Source of the DNA: Streptomyces lienomycini
GTDB taxonomy: Bacteria; Actinomycetota; Actinomycetes; Streptomycetales; Streptomycetaceae
Length of the DNA stretch: 64,000 nucleotides
Direction: 5' to 3'
NCBI RefSeq assembly: GCF_027947595.1
Contig: NZ_CP116257.1
Coordinates: 7,500,001-7,564,000 of the forward strand
How positions within the stretch are numbered: position 1 is the stretch's first letter; every line of letters starts with the position of its first letter. Positions 41,691 to 50,146 of the stretch are shown here, piece after piece. The translations under genes were made by a program, and so were the position numbers. A model generated the notes under the pieces. The model had not been told where the DNA came from. It did not search any database and saw nothing but the letters and a program-made list of their open reading frames with translations.

Positions 41691-42428
41691 TCACCGTGCC
41701 CACAGGGCCCGCAGGACCGGTTCGAGGGAGTCGACGAGCACCGGGGCGCCCGCGTCCCGCAGTTGCCTCTCCTTGCGGTCGTTCCTCGCGTATCCCAGGA
41801 AGTCGACGCCGACGCTCGTGGCCGCGGCCAGGTCGGCGGGGGAGTCCCCGACCATCAGGGTGGCGGAGGCGTCGCAGCCCGCGCCGTCCAGGGCGCGGCG
41901 CAGGGTGTACGGGTCGGGCTTGAGGCGGTGCGGGTCCCGGGTGCGGCCGTAGATGTGCGGCGCGAAGCAGGGCAGCAGACCGCGGCCGGCCAGGTAGGCG
42001 CGCACCGCGTGCGGGGAGTTGTTCGTGACGACGGCCAGCCGGCTGCCGAGCGCGGTCCAGGTGCGGATCAGCGGATCGGCGTAGGCGGTGGGCATCGCGG
42101 AGGGCACGGCGCGCAGCTCCGCCGACGTGTAGACCTCCTCGAGGCCCGCCACCAGGTCGCTGCCGGGGTGCCGGCGGTGCGCGGCGCGCAGCACCTCCTG
42201 CGGATCGTCGGCCCGCGGAACCTCCCGCGCGCCGTCGGCCCGCTGTCCGTCCGGCGCGAGCGGGCCCGCCATGCCGCGGTCCGCCAGCCACCGCGTCATC
42301 TCGTCGGCGACGCGGTCCGCCGCGTACCGGGCGAACAGGCGGCAGATGGGGCCGTCGAAGTCCCACAGCACGAGTCGTGCGCCGCGGACCAGGTGGCGCA
42401 GCCGCTCGTCGTCCGTCTCCACTGTCAC
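41691..42428 (-). CDS. HAD-family hydrolase, copy 2
   Basis: 245 residues. Motif I LVLWDFDGPICRLFARYAAD (Asp near 23), motif II LAVVTNNSPHAVRAYL, motif III RLKPDPYTLRRAL and motif IV LMVGDSPADLAAATSVGVDF. It shares the FDGP(V/I)C start, cap length and layout with copy 1 and is convergent with it, with an IS between. It is 19 bases from the end of the GntR gene on the same strand and is likely co-transcribed with it. Confidence 0.87.
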   Translation of the reverse strand: MTVETDDERLRHLVRGARLVLWDFDGPICRLFARYAADRVADEMTRWLADRGMAGPLAPDGQRADGAREVPRADDPQEVLRAAHRRHPGSDLVAGLEEVYTSAELRAVPSAMPTAYADPLIRTWTALGSRLAVVTNNSPHAVRAYLAGRGLLPCFAPHIYGRTRDPHRLKPDPYTLRRALDGAGCDASATLMVGDSPADLAAATSVGVDFLGYARNDRKERQLRDAGAPVLVDSLEPVLRALWAR

Positions 42429-42447
42429 CGGTTCCGTCCGCTCCGCC

Positions 42448-43299
42448 TCAGGAGAAGGCCATGTCCGTGGTGATGGTGTTCCACAGGGCTTCGAACCATC
42501 TCTCCGACTCCTCGACGAACGCCGCGTCCCGGTGTCCGGTCCGCTTCAGGAAGGAGAACAGCAGCGACTGGGAACCGAGGGCGTCGTACATCTCCAGCGT
42601 CCGGTTCTCGTACTCCTCCTCGCGCCGGGTCAGCATGTAGTGACCGAAGAGCGCCTCCTCGCCGTTGAGCAGGTAGAGCTTGGTCGGCGGGGTGAACGGC
42701 AGCGTGCGGAAGGACACCCTGACGTCGACGTGGCGGGTGTTGCGCACGGCGCGCAGGTTGTGCTCCAGCACCCGGGCCTGGGCGTTGCGCATCTCCAGCC
42801 AGCGCCGGTGGACCGGGTCGTCCTCCTCCTGCTCGACCAGGACGGGGAAGGCCAGCTCGACGTTCCGGGCCGGCAGCAGGACGCGGAAGTCGATCGACTC
42901 GGGGCGGATGTGGCCCTCGTGGATCAGGCGGAGCGGCTCGCTCAGGGCGAGCACCAGCGTCTCGGAGGTGTGGCACACGACGTCCACCCGCACCCGGGGC
43001 GCCGAGAACGCCGCCGTCAGGCGGTGCCCCAGGGCCAGCATCGTGGGCTGCGGCTGATCGCCGCGGACCGGGGCGGGTTCGGCGATGCGGGGCGGGCTGC
43101 CCTTGCTGACGTTGGAGAGCAGGCCGTCCTCCTGGAGCGCCCTCAGGGCCTGGCGGACGGTGCCGCGCTCCACACTGAACTCGTCGGCCAACTCGGCCTG
43201 GGTGGGCAGGCGGTCGCCCGCCTTGAGTTCACCCCCGCGGATCCGTTCCCGCAGGATGTCGGCGATCTCCTGGGACGAGAGCCTTCTGCTGCCGTTCAC
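42448..43299 (-). CDS. GntR-family regulator with unassigned C-terminal domain
   Basis: 283 residues from a GTG at 43299, chosen because AGGAG lies 9 bases upstream; the open frame begins at an unsupported TTG. The winged helix is at about 8-70 (SSQEIADILRERIRGGELKA, DRLPTQAELADEFSVERGTV, QALRALQEDGLLSNV). The C-terminal 200 residues (VDVVCHTSETLVLALSEPLR, VRVSFRTLPFTPPTKLYLLN, EEYENRTLEMYDALGSQSLL) are not UTRA or FCD by pattern and may sense the product of the neighbouring kinase/HAD genes. It is divergent from two small membrane-protein genes, with palindromes in the shared region. Confidence 0.8.
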   Translation of the reverse strand: MNGSRRLSSQEIADILRERIRGGELKAGDRLPTQAELADEFSVERGTVRQALRALQEDGLLSNVSKGSPPRIAEPAPVRGDQPQPTMLALGHRLTAAFSAPRVRVDVVCHTSETLVLALSEPLRLIHEGHIRPESIDFRVLLPARNVELAFPVLVEQEEDDPVHRRWLEMRNAQARVLEHNLRAVRNTRHVDVRVSFRTLPFTPPTKLYLLNGEEALFGHYMLTRREEEYENRTLEMYDALGSQSLLFSFLKRTGHRDAAFVEESERWFEALWNTITTDMAFS

Positions 43300-43332
43300 G
43301 GACACGTTCTCCTGAGTCACGACCAAACGCTA

Positions 43333-43423
43333 CAACTTCGACCTACCTACAGGGAGTTGTTTGAAACTTGTTTATAGGTAGCTGCCAAGTGGGGACAACC
43401 TAGTCGAAGTTGGTTGCCAACTT
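43333..43423. promoter_or_regulatory. Operator region between GntR and the first small membrane gene
   Basis: AAGTTGG-TTG-CCAACTT (43407-43423) is a perfect palindrome, 50 bases before the first small gene. CAACTTCGAC (43333-43342) and GTCGAAGTTG (43403-43412) form a perfect 10-bp inverted repeat across the promoter region, and CTACCTA/TAGGTAG (43343-43349 and 43375-43381) lie within it. The GntR protein is the obvious candidate to bind. Confidence 0.75.
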
Positions 43424-43472
43424 AACCGGGTTGGCGGAAGTTTTCCGTCCAAACTTCCGAAAGGGAACGACC

Positions 43473-43661
43473 ATGCCCGTCCTCGCCCTCGTCTCCACGG
43501 TCTGCGTCCTCGCCTTCGAGCAGATCGTCCAGTGGAGGTACGGCACCGCCGGCATCATCGGCCTGCTCCTGCTCATCACGGGCATCAAGGCCAAGCGTCC
43601 GTCACTCAGCTCCGTCGGTGCGGTGATGCTGGCCCTCATGGTCGCACGGCCCGCGCTGTGA
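43473..43661 (+). CDS. Small membrane protein, tandem copy 1
   Basis: 62 residues from the ATG at 43473 behind AAAGGGAACG. It begins MPVLALVSTVCVLAFEQIVQ and continues WRYGTAGIIGLLLLITGIKA KRPSLSS before a final hydrophobic helix (VGAVMLALMVA). Two or three membrane passes. The core FEQ(I/L)VQW(R/K)YG is shared with copy 2, so the pair arose by duplication. No known toxin or family recognised. It has its own operator palindrome. Confidence 0.75.
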   Translation: MPVLALVSTVCVLAFEQIVQWRYGTAGIIGLLLLITGIKAKRPSLSSVGAVMLALMVARPAL

Positions 43662-43758
43662 CCGGACGTCGGCCACCGGGCGTCGCAACTTCTCGCCATC
43701 TTCGGCCAGTTCGCAGAAAGGTGGTTCCGGGGAGTTCCAATTGGACATAACCAAGGTT

Positions 43759-43775
43759 AAGTTGGCAGCCAACTT
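43759..43775. promoter_or_regulatory. Second copy of the AAGTTGG-N3-CCAACTT palindrome
   Basis: AAGTTGG-CAG-CCAACTT, 56 bases before the second small gene. Read on the opposite strand, the first site shares a longer core with this one (GGTTAAGTTGG followed by CCAACTT). Two identical operators, one before each paralog, point to joint control. Confidence 0.75.
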
Positions 43776-43830
43776 GGGCAACGTGGTCGAACCTACCGAG
43801 GTTGGCCACCACGGTGACAGGGGGTCCACC

Positions 43831-44016
43831 ATGCCGCTCATCGCCATCGTCGTCGCCGCTCTGGCCATCGGGTTCGAGCAGCTCGTGCAGTGGAAGTACG
43901 GGCCCATGGGCATCATCGCGTTCGTCGCGCTGTCCATCGGCATCAAGGCGAAGAACACCATGATCGGCGGTGTGGGCGCGGTGATCCTCGTGATGCTGCT
44001 CGCCCAGTCCGGCTGA
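43831..44016 (+). CDS. Small membrane protein, tandem copy 2
   Basis: 61 residues from the ATG at 43831; the frame continues upstream through the operator but that part has no coding character, and the ATG lies after GACAGGGGG. It reads MPLIAIVVAALAIGFEQLVQ, WKYGPMGIIAFVALSIGIKA, then KNTMIGGVGAVILVMLLAQ. It is clearly a paralog of copy 1 with the same length, start and helix layout. Function unknown. Confidence 0.75.
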   Translation: MPLIAIVVAALAIGFEQLVQWKYGPMGIIAFVALSIGIKAKNTMIGGVGAVILVMLLAQSG

Positions 44017-44030
44017 ACCGACGTACTGCC

Positions 44031-44069
44031 GGCCGGGCTCTCCTCCGGAGGGGAGCCGGGAGCCCGGCC
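44031..44069 (+). terminator. Terminator after the small membrane genes
   Basis: 10-bp perfect stem GGCCGGGCTC / GAGCCCGGCC with an inner CTCC...GGAG hairpin in the loop. It lies 15 bases after the second small gene and before the convergent Eis-type gene. Confidence 0.75.
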
Positions 44070-44155
44070 GCCAGTCGCACCACGCACAACAACCACAACT
44101 GAAAACCCGCGCTACGGATGCGCACGTCCACCGTCACCGGCGGAAGGGAGTCACC

Positions 44156-45412
44156 TCAGAACATGTCCGGGCACCAAGGCCGCCTGGACGTACGCAGCAG
44201 GGCGTCGACCACACGGGCGGCGCCCGCTCGTTCTTCCCGCACCCGGCCGAGCGCGGCCAGCCGTACGGCGGACGCGTCGCCCAGCCACAGCGCCGACAGG
44301 TCGCCCACGTCCAGCACGAGGTGGGCGCTCTCGGTGGTCGGCGCGCAGGACGCGCCGTCCGGGCCCGCCTCCAGCCGCCACCGCCCGCCGGTGAGCCCTC
44401 CGCGGTCCACGACCTCCAGCACCAGCGATCCCCGGCCCTCGTACGCGCGCGCCTCCAGCGCCGCCGCGACGTCCAGGATCCGCACCCACAGCCAGTCCGC
44501 CTGCGAGGTGATCCTGGCCGCTCGCGGGTCGGGCAGGAGGTGCGGGAGCAGGTCGTCGGGGGCCCGCCAGCCGCTCTTCACGGTGGTGATCCAGTCGATC
44601 GAGCACAGGTAGTGCCACAGCCCGCGCTCGGCGGCCGGGGTCACCGCGAGCAGCCAGTCGACGGTCGCCGTGTTCAGCGGCTGCTTGGCGTCGCCCCAGT
44701 GGTCGTCGGTCCGGTACGAGGCGATGCCCTCGACCTCGCCGGCCGCCGAGCGGTACACGGCGTAGCAGGGCTCGATCCAGGAGGGGCCGTTCATCTGCAG
44801 GGCCCCGGTGCGCAGCTGCCACCACACCTCGGTCCGGCTGACCGCGCCCGGCTGGACCCGGCGCAGCCGCTCGTGCAGTTCGGGGCCGAGCTTGCGGACG
44901 TCCTCGGCGTCGACGAGGTCGATCCGGGCGCCGTCCTCCGGCGCCGTCCAGCGTGCGGCGAGACCGGCGCGCGGCACGTCGACCGCCCACTCGGTCATGG
45001 TGGTGGCGGGGCCGAAGCCGTACCGCCCGTAGATCGGGTACTCGGCCGCGATCAGCGTCGCGACGGTGTCCCCGCGGTCCTTCGCCGCGGTCAGGTCCTG
45101 CGCCATCATGCGGGTGAGCAGCCCGCGGCGGCGGTGGGTCGCGGTGACGGTGACGTTGGAGATCGCGTCGGCCCGCACCGGGGCACCGCCGACGGCGGTC
45201 AGCTCCTGGTCGAAGGACCGGAAGGTCGCGACACAGCGTGCGCCGTCGAAGGCGCCGAGCGACCGGCCGGGCACGAACTCGGCGCGGCGGGCCTCCAGGT
45301 GCTCCGGGCTGACGGCGGGCGGCCGCAGGAACCCGGTGTTCATGGCCCGGTTCCAGTCCGGGAACTCGGCCTCGGTGATGGGACGTACGTCGATCTCGGT
45401 GCGGGGGCTCAT
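44156..45412 (-). CDS. Eis-like GNAT N-acetyltransferase
   Basis: 418 residues. The N-terminal GNAT domain has [20 protein letters not shown] (acetyl-CoA loop V/I-x-V-x-x-x-x-R/H-R-x-G/R) and [11 protein letters not shown]. The middle GNAT-like domain is followed by an SCP2-like domain and the protein ends in the free C-terminal Phe (WCPDMF) that acts in catalysis in mycobacterial Eis. Eis acetylates amines on aminoglycosides and peptides. Physiological substrate here unknown. Confidence 0.87.
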   Translation of the reverse strand: MSPRTEIDVRPITEAEFPDWNRAMNTGFLRPPAVSPEHLEARRAEFVPGRSLGAFDGARCVATFRSFDQELTAVGGAPVRADAISNVTVTATHRRRGLLTRMMAQDLTAAKDRGDTVATLIAAEYPIYGRYGFGPATTMTEWAVDVPRAGLAARWTAPEDGARIDLVDAEDVRKLGPELHERLRRVQPGAVSRTEVWWQLRTGALQMNGPSWIEPCYAVYRSAAGEVEGIASYRTDDHWGDAKQPLNTATVDWLLAVTPAAERGLWHYLCSIDWITTVKSGWRAPDDLLPHLLPDPRAARITSQADWLWVRILDVAAALEARAYEGRGSLVLEVVDRGGLTGGRWRLEAGPDGASCAPTTESAHLVLDVGDLSALWLGDASAVRLAALGRVREERAGAARVVDALLRTSRRPWCPDMF

Positions 45413-45457
45413 GGGCTCACGGTAGGACTGCGCCCGTGCCCGCGTCGCGGGGATTTG

Positions 45458-45487
45458 CCGGCCCCGGGCCAGGGGCCCCGGGGCCGG
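45458..45487. terminator. G+C-rich hairpin downstream of the asparaginase gene
   Basis: 11-bp arms CCGGCCCCGGG and CCCGGGGCCGG with an 8-base loop. It lies 44 bases after the asparaginase stop, before the Eis gene on the same strand. Confidence 0.7.
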
Positions 45488-45530
45488 TGGCCGGGACTGG
45501 GGCCGGAGCCAGGACCGGCACCCGGCTCCG

Positions 45531-46634
45531 TCAGAACGCCGCCCGGATCTCCCCCACCTCGCGCCCGGCGCCCAGCAGCGGGGCGCGGCCGATGCGGTCG
45601 ACGACCGGGCCGTCCACGCCCAGCAGGGTCAGGGCGCGGGCCAGTACCGGGCCCAGGGCGCGGCCCGCACCGTCCTCGATCTTGAAGGCGAGGGCGCGGC
45701 CGTCGGGCAGGGCCACCGCCTGGACGGCCTCCGCGCCCATCTTGGAGAGGGTGCCGGGTACCTCCCGCATCAGCCAGGTGTCGGCGCGGCGGCTGCCGGC
45801 GACGTACTCGGGGTGGGCGCGCATCGCGTCGGCGACGCGGCGCTCGGCCGTGCCGGGCTCGGCGGCGACGAAGGATCGGAAGGCGCGGGCCAGGCCGACC
45901 AGGCTGATCGCCATGAGCGGCGCCCCGCACCCGTCCGTGCCGACGGCGGCGACCGGCTCGCCCGCCGCGTCCTCCACGACCTTGTGGATGATCCGCTGGA
46001 GCGGGTGCTCCGGGTCGAGGTAGGTCTCCAGCGGCCAGCCCCGCTGCGCGCAGATCGCCAGCATCGCGGTGTGCTTGCCGGAGCAGTTCATGGTGACGCG
46101 GTCGGGTGCGGCGCCCGACGCCAGGTACGTGTCCCGCTCCTCGGCGTCCAGTGGCAGGTCGGGCGGGCACTGGAGCAGCGCCGGGTCGAGGCCGTACTCG
46201 TCGAGCATGGTGCGGACCAGGTCCCGGTGAAACGGTTCTCCGGAGTGGCTCGCGGCGGCCAGCGCCAGCCGCTCCCCCGCGAGGTCGAGGCCGGCCCGCA
46301 GCACGCCCGCCGCCTGCATCGGCTTGTTGGAGGAGCGCGGGAAGACCGGCGCCGTCACCTCGCCCAGCGCCAGCTCCACGGCTCCGTCGGCGGCCAGGAC
46401 CACCAGGCTGCCCCGGTGCCGTCCCTCGACGAAGCCGGACCGGACGACCTCGGCGAGGACGGGCGGTACGACGGGCGAGAGGGCGGACGTGGGCGCAGAC
46501 CTGAGTGCGGACCGGTCCGTCCGCGGCGAACGGGACCCCTGCGACGCCTGCGGCTGCGACTGAGCCCGGAGCTGCGACTCGGGCTCGGACTGGGGGCGGG
46601 ACCGGGGCTGTTCGGGTGACTGGGGCGCGGGCAT
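45531..46634 (-). CDS. Asparaginase (Rhizobium etli AnsA-type family)
   Basis: 367 residues. The first 55 are Gln/Pro/Ser-rich (repeated SQ and PQ pairs) and unlike the family. From [20 protein letters not shown] the protein follows the thermolabile asparaginase family: [10 protein letters not shown] gives the Ser-x-x-Lys pair and [15 protein letters not shown] the second Ser; [12 protein letters not shown] and [14 protein letters not shown] include the zinc-site Cys and nearby residues. It hydrolyses L-asparagine to aspartate and ammonia. Possible alternative starts near residue 45 would remove the low-complexity tail. Confidence 0.87.
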   Translation of the reverse strand: MPAPQSPEQPRSRPQSEPESQLRAQSQPQASQGSRSPRTDRSALRSAPTSALSPVVPPVLAEVVRSGFVEGRHRGSLVVLAADGAVELALGEVTAPVFPRSSNKPMQAAGVLRAGLDLAGERLALAAASHSGEPFHRDLVRTMLDEYGLDPALLQCPPDLPLDAEERDTYLASGAAPDRVTMNCSGKHTAMLAICAQRGWPLETYLDPEHPLQRIIHKVVEDAAGEPVAAVGTDGCGAPLMAISLVGLARAFRSFVAAEPGTAERRVADAMRAHPEYVAGSRRADTWLMREVPGTLSKMGAEAVQAVALPDGRALAFKIEDGAGRALGPVLARALTLLGVDGPVVDRIGRAPLLGAGREVGEIRAAF

Positions 46635-46724
46635 CGGCGGTGGCCTTCCGGACGGTGACGTGACCCGTCGCCGCGACGGCCCGGGATCACCGGACCCCAG
46701 GGCGGTCGGGAAGGCCGCCCCGTG

Positions 46725-47345
46725 TCACACGAGCAGGTCGTCGACTTGTGCTTCCCCCTCACGGTACCGGCGTGCGATCTCCGCGCTGCAGCCGTCCGCC
46801 GTGCGCTGGAGCCGCTGCCTGCGCCGGGAGACCTGCTGCTCGTAGCGCACCAGCCGCCCCATTCCGGCGTTCAGCTCGACGTCGGTGCGGGCCGTCAGGT
46901 CGGACAGCTCCACCTCGCCCAGCATCTCCGCGGCCAGCCGCCGGCCCTCCTTGCTGCGCGGGGTGCCGAGCGTCACGTGCCGGGCCGAGGAGCGCTGCCG
47001 GGCCGGGGCGTCGGCGAGGATCTCCGACAGCCGCTCGACCACGGACCCCGTCGCCGCGGTGGCCACCACGGTCGTCGGCGCCCGCCCCGCCAACTCCGCG
47101 CGCAGGATGTCGATGCGGCCCTGCAGCAGCCGCCGCACATAGCTGAGGTCGGCCTCCTCGCGCTGGGCGTCCCGGCGCAGCGCGCGCAGCTCGGGCAGGC
47201 TCAGCGCGGTCAGGTCCCGCTCCGGGGGCTCCGCCGGCAGCTCCGGGCTGTCCGTGCGCTGCACGGGCGGCCGGGGCGCCTCCAGGCCACCCGGACATGT
47301 CAACGCGGCAGTGCCGAAGGACTGCCCCGTACTCGGTGTGCTCAT
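46725..47345 (-). CDS. rsiG: RsiG, c-di-GMP-binding anti-sigma factor of WhiG
   Basis: 206 residues from the ATG at 47345. Two copies of the c-di-GMP signature E(X)3S(X)2R(X)3Q(X)3D are visible: EEADLSYVRRLLQGRID near 80-95 and YEQQVSRRRQRLQRTAD near 170-186. In Streptomyces, RsiG with c-di-GMP holds the sporulation sigma factor WhiG inactive. The two motif-bearing helices form the antiparallel coiled coil. Convergence of both copies with the family rule makes this call firm. Confidence 0.9.
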   Translation of the reverse strand: MSTPSTGQSFGTAALTCPGGLEAPRPPVQRTDSPELPAEPPERDLTALSLPELRALRRDAQREEADLSYVRRLLQGRIDILRAELAGRAPTTVVATAATGSVVERLSEILADAPARQRSSARHVTLGTPRSKEGRRLAAEMLGEVELSDLTARTDVELNAGMGRLVRYEQQVSRRRQRLQRTADGCSAEIARRYREGEAQVDDLLV

Positions 47346-47525
47346 GTGCCTCAACCGTCCCCTCGCCCCGGCGTCTGGGAGCATCGTGCCACCCCGCGTG
47401 GCCGCTATGTGACCGAGTGCCCATGATCAGCCCCGATCGGCCCCGGATGGGGGGTTACGGAGCGAAAACGAACCCCGCACGGGCCCGCCCGCCCGCGCCC
47501 CGGCGGGGCACGGCATCATGACGGG

Positions 47526-47951
47526 ATGCGTGCAGTGGTGCAGAGGGTGGACGGCGCGAGCGTCGTCGTGAACGGCGAGACGGTGGGCGCGATCGACGGC
47601 GAGGGCCTGTGCGTCCTGGTCGGCGTCACCCACGACGACACCCCGGAGAAGGCGGCGCAGCTGGCCCGCAAGCTCTGGTCGGTGCGGATCCTGCACGACG
47701 AGAAGTCGTGCAGCGACCTCGACGCCCCGCTACTGGTGATCAGCCAGTTCACCCTTTACGGCGACGCCCGCAAGGGCCGCCGCCCCACCTGGAACGCGGC
47801 CGCGCCCGGCGACGTCGCCGAACCGCTGGTCGACGAGGTCGTCGCACAGCTGCGCGCGCTGGGCGCCACCGTGGCGACGGGCCGCTTCGGCGCGCGGATG
47901 CGGGTGTCCCTGACGAACGACGGCCCGTTCACGGTCCTCGTGGAGGTCTGA
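47526..47951 (+). CDS. dtd: D-aminoacyl-tRNA deacylase
   Basis: 141 residues, the normal Dtd length. It begins [20 protein letters not shown]. The signatures [19 protein letters not shown] (SQxT motif, catalytic Thr) and [17 protein letters not shown] (cross-subunit motif, here TNDGPFT) are present. It clears D-amino acids mischarged on tRNAs and glycine mischarged on tRNA-Ala. Convergent with ygfZ. Confidence 0.96.
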   Translation: MRAVVQRVDGASVVVNGETVGAIDGEGLCVLVGVTHDDTPEKAAQLARKLWSVRILHDEKSCSDLDAPLLVISQFTLYGDARKGRRPTWNAAAPGDVAEPLVDEVVAQLRALGATVATGRFGARMRVSLTNDGPFTVLVEV

Positions 47952-47961
47952 GCCCCGCCCG

Positions 47962-48927
47962 TCAGGGCTCGACGACGGTCTCCTGTGCGGCCGCGGTCTC
48001 CTCGGCCATCAGCCGGGCGTCCACCGGCACGCTCCGCTTCACCAGGGCGAGGGCGACCGGGCCCAGCTCGTGGTGGCGTACGGACGTGGTGACGAAGCCG
48101 ATCTTCCGGCCGTCGGGGCCGTCGTCGGCGAGACGGATCTCCGCGCCGTTCGGCGGCAGGTGGACCTCGCTGCCGTCCAGGTGCAGGAAGACCAGCCGGC
48201 GCGGGGGCTTGCCGAGATTGTGCACCCGGGCGACGGTCTCCTGCCCCCGGTAGCAGCCCTTCTGGAGGTGCACGGCCGTGCCGATCCAGCCCAGCTCGTG
48301 CGGGATGGTCCGGTGGTCGGTCTCGAACCCGACCCGGGGGCGGTGGTGCTCGACGCGCAGCGCCTCGTGGGCGAGGATCCCGGCCGCGGGCCCCGCCTCG
48401 GCGGCGAACGCCTCCAGCTCCTCCCTCGGCAGAAAGACGTCACGGCCGTACGGCGTCTCGCGGACGGCGGCCGAGCCGGGGACCCGGGCGATCGACCCGG
48501 CGGGCAGGTGCACGACGGCGGTGTCGGCGGTGCGGTCGGCGACCTCGACCCGGTAGAAGAACTTCATCGACTCCAGGTAGGCGATCAGCGCCTCCTGGCT
48601 GCCGGGCTCCACGTGCGCCCAGACGGTCGTGCCGTCGTCGACGAGGTACAGCGCGTGTTCGATGTGGCCGTTCGCGGACAGGACCAGCGCCTCGGTGGCC
48701 CGGCCGACCGGCAGGTCGCTGACGTGCTGGGTGAGCAGCAGGTGCAGCCAGCTCAGCCGGTCGTCGCCCGTGACGGTGACGACACCGCGGTGGGAGAGGT
48801 CGACGAAGCCGGTGCCGTCGGCGAGGGCACGCTGCTCGCGGAACAGGTCGCCGTAGTGGGCGGCGACGCCTTCGTCCACGCCCTCGGCGGGAACGGCGCC
48901 GGGCAGGGACAGCAGGGGGCTCTTCAT
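47962..48927 (-). CDS. ygfZ: YgfZ/GcvT-like folate-binding Fe-S cluster repair protein
   Basis: 321 residues. The GcvT-like domain is recognisable from FVDLSHRGVVTVTGDDRLSW and LVLSANGHIEHALYLV. The YgfZ signature K-G-C-Y-x-G-Q-E appears as HLQKGCYRGQETVARVHNLG near 225, with the single conserved Cys. YgfZ proteins help maturation or repair of some iron-sulfur enzymes with tetrahydrofolate. It is followed 21 bases upstream in sequence by the nur gene on the same strand. Confidence 0.92.
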   Translation of the reverse strand: MKSPLLSLPGAVPAEGVDEGVAAHYGDLFREQRALADGTGFVDLSHRGVVTVTGDDRLSWLHLLLTQHVSDLPVGRATEALVLSANGHIEHALYLVDDGTTVWAHVEPGSQEALIAYLESMKFFYRVEVADRTADTAVVHLPAGSIARVPGSAAVRETPYGRDVFLPREELEAFAAEAGPAAGILAHEALRVEHHRPRVGFETDHRTIPHELGWIGTAVHLQKGCYRGQETVARVHNLGKPPRRLVFLHLDGSEVHLPPNGAEIRLADDGPDGRKIGFVTTSVRHHELGPVALALVKRSVPVDARLMAEETAAAQETVVEP

Positions 48928-48947
48928 ACGCCCAGCCTACGACCCGC

Positions 48948-49391
48948 TCACGACTCGGTGGCTGCACCCTTCAGGGAACAGCTCTCGCACCGGCCGAAGA
49001 TCGCGAAGTGCTTCATGTCGGTGTCGAAGCCGAACTGCTCGCGCAGCTTGGCGGTGAAGTCGGCGGCCACCGACAGGTCGGCCTCGATCACGTTGGTGCA
49101 GTCCCGGCAGACCAGGTGGATGTGGTGGTGCCGGTCGGCCAGGTGGTAGGTCGGCGCACCGTGCCCCAGGTGGGCGTGGCTGACCAGCCCCAGCTCCTCC
49201 AGCAGCTCCAGCGTGCGGTACACGGTGGAGATGTTGATCCCCGACGCGGTCTTGCGCACCTCGCCGAGGATGTCGTCGGGCGTCGCGTGCTCCAGCGTGT
49301 CCACGGCCTCCAGGACCAGCTGCCGCTGCGGGGTCAGCCGATAGCCGCGCTGCCTGAGGTCGCTCTTCCAGTCGGTGCTCACCACACCCAT
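48948..49391 (-). CDS. nur: Nur, nickel-responsive Fur-family repressor
   Basis: 147 residues (a GTG two codons in, 49385, gives the numbering I recall for S. coelicolor Nur). With that numbering the metal ligands fall in place: His33 (TLEHATPDD); His70 and His72 (VSHAHLGHG); His86, His88, His90 (DRHHHIHLVC); His126 (DMKHFAIFG). Those are the M-site and Ni-site residues of Nur, not a generic Fur set. CxxC pairs (CRDC, CESC) look structural. Nur represses nickel uptake and Fe-SOD genes under nickel. Confidence 0.88.
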   Translation of the reverse strand: MGVVSTDWKSDLRQRGYRLTPQRQLVLEAVDTLEHATPDDILGEVRKTASGINISTVYRTLELLEELGLVSHAHLGHGAPTYHLADRHHHIHLVCRDCTNVIEADLSVAADFTAKLREQFGFDTDMKHFAIFGRCESCSLKGAATES

Positions 49392-49401
49392 GAGTCTAGG
49401 A

Positions 49402-49977
49402 CTACTTGAAGAAAGCGATCCCGTCGTCCGGCATGTCGTCCGGCAGGGCCTTGGCCCAGCGCTCGACGTCCTCCGGGGTGACGACCTTCTTCAGGTGTGC
49501 CGACATGTACGGGCGCAGCTCGACCTCGGGGGTCTGCTTCTCACCGACCCACATCAGGTCGCTCTTGACGTAGCCGTACAGCCGCTTGCCGCCGGTGTAG
49601 GGCTGAGAGGCCGCCGTGCGGGCCACCGCGTCGGTGACCAGGTCGATCTGGGGCTTCTGGTCGGCCATCTCGCCGTACCAGATCTCGATGACGCCGTCGT
49701 CGCGGACCATCGTGACCTCGACCTTGCGGTTCGCGTCGATGCGCCAGAAGCCGTGCTCCGACTCCAGCGGACGGACCTTGTTGCCGTCGTTGTCCAGCAC
49801 CCAGGTGTGGGACTCGTACTCCAGGAAGTCCCGGCCGTCGTGGGTGAAGGAGACCTCCTGGCCGAAGTTGCACTTCTCGGCGCCGGGGAAGTCGTGCACG
49901 CCCGCGCCCGCCCAGTTCCCGAGGAGGAACGCGAGGGGGACGAGGTCCTTGTGCAGGTCGGACGGGATCTCGATCAT
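49402..49977 (-). CDS. FABP/nitrobindin family heme-binding beta-barrel protein
   Basis: 191 residues. LAFLLGNWAGAGVHDFPG carries the GxWxGxG family motif, and the series of short strands (FGQEVSFTHDGRDFLEYESH, HGFWRIDANRKVEVTMV, LTDAVART-like VTDAVARTAAS) makes a ten-strand barrel. Nitrobindins bind ferric heme and can isomerise peroxynitrite. The C-terminal His used as heme ligand in the family is not obvious to me and should be aligned. It follows nur by 10 bases. Confidence 0.85.
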   Translation of the reverse strand: MIEIPSDLHKDLVPLAFLLGNWAGAGVHDFPGAEKCNFGQEVSFTHDGRDFLEYESHTWVLDNDGNKVRPLESEHGFWRIDANRKVEVTMVRDDGVIEIWYGEMADQKPQIDLVTDAVARTAASQPYTGGKRLYGYVKSDLMWVGEKQTPEVELRPYMSAHLKKVVTPEDVERWAKALPDDMPDDGIAFFK

Positions 49978-50002
49978 GAGCGGTACTTCCTGGCGTCGGT
50001 GA

Positions 50003-50101
50003 TCAGCGCTGGCCCTGGTACAGCTTCTTCACGGTCAGACCGGCGAAGGCGAGAACGCCGACGCAGACCAGGACCAGCAGGGCTTCGAAGAAGATCTCCA
50101 C
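50003..50101 (-). CDS. 32-residue single-pass membrane protein
   Basis: A GTG at 50101 follows AAGGAG by seven bases, and the frame ends at TGA 50003-50005. The product, MEIFFEALLVLVCVGVLAFA then GLTVKKLYQGQR, is one membrane helix with an acidic N-terminus and basic C-terminus. It lies 25 bases before the nitrobindin gene on the same strand. I recall similar short proteins at this position in other streptomycetes. Too short for many gene finders. Confidence 0.65.
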   Translation of the reverse strand: MEIFFEALLVLVCVGVLAFAGLTVKKLYQGQR

Positions 50102-50146
50102 GGGGTGCTCCTTGAGCGGGGGGCATACGACAGGGCCGCCCCCAGC

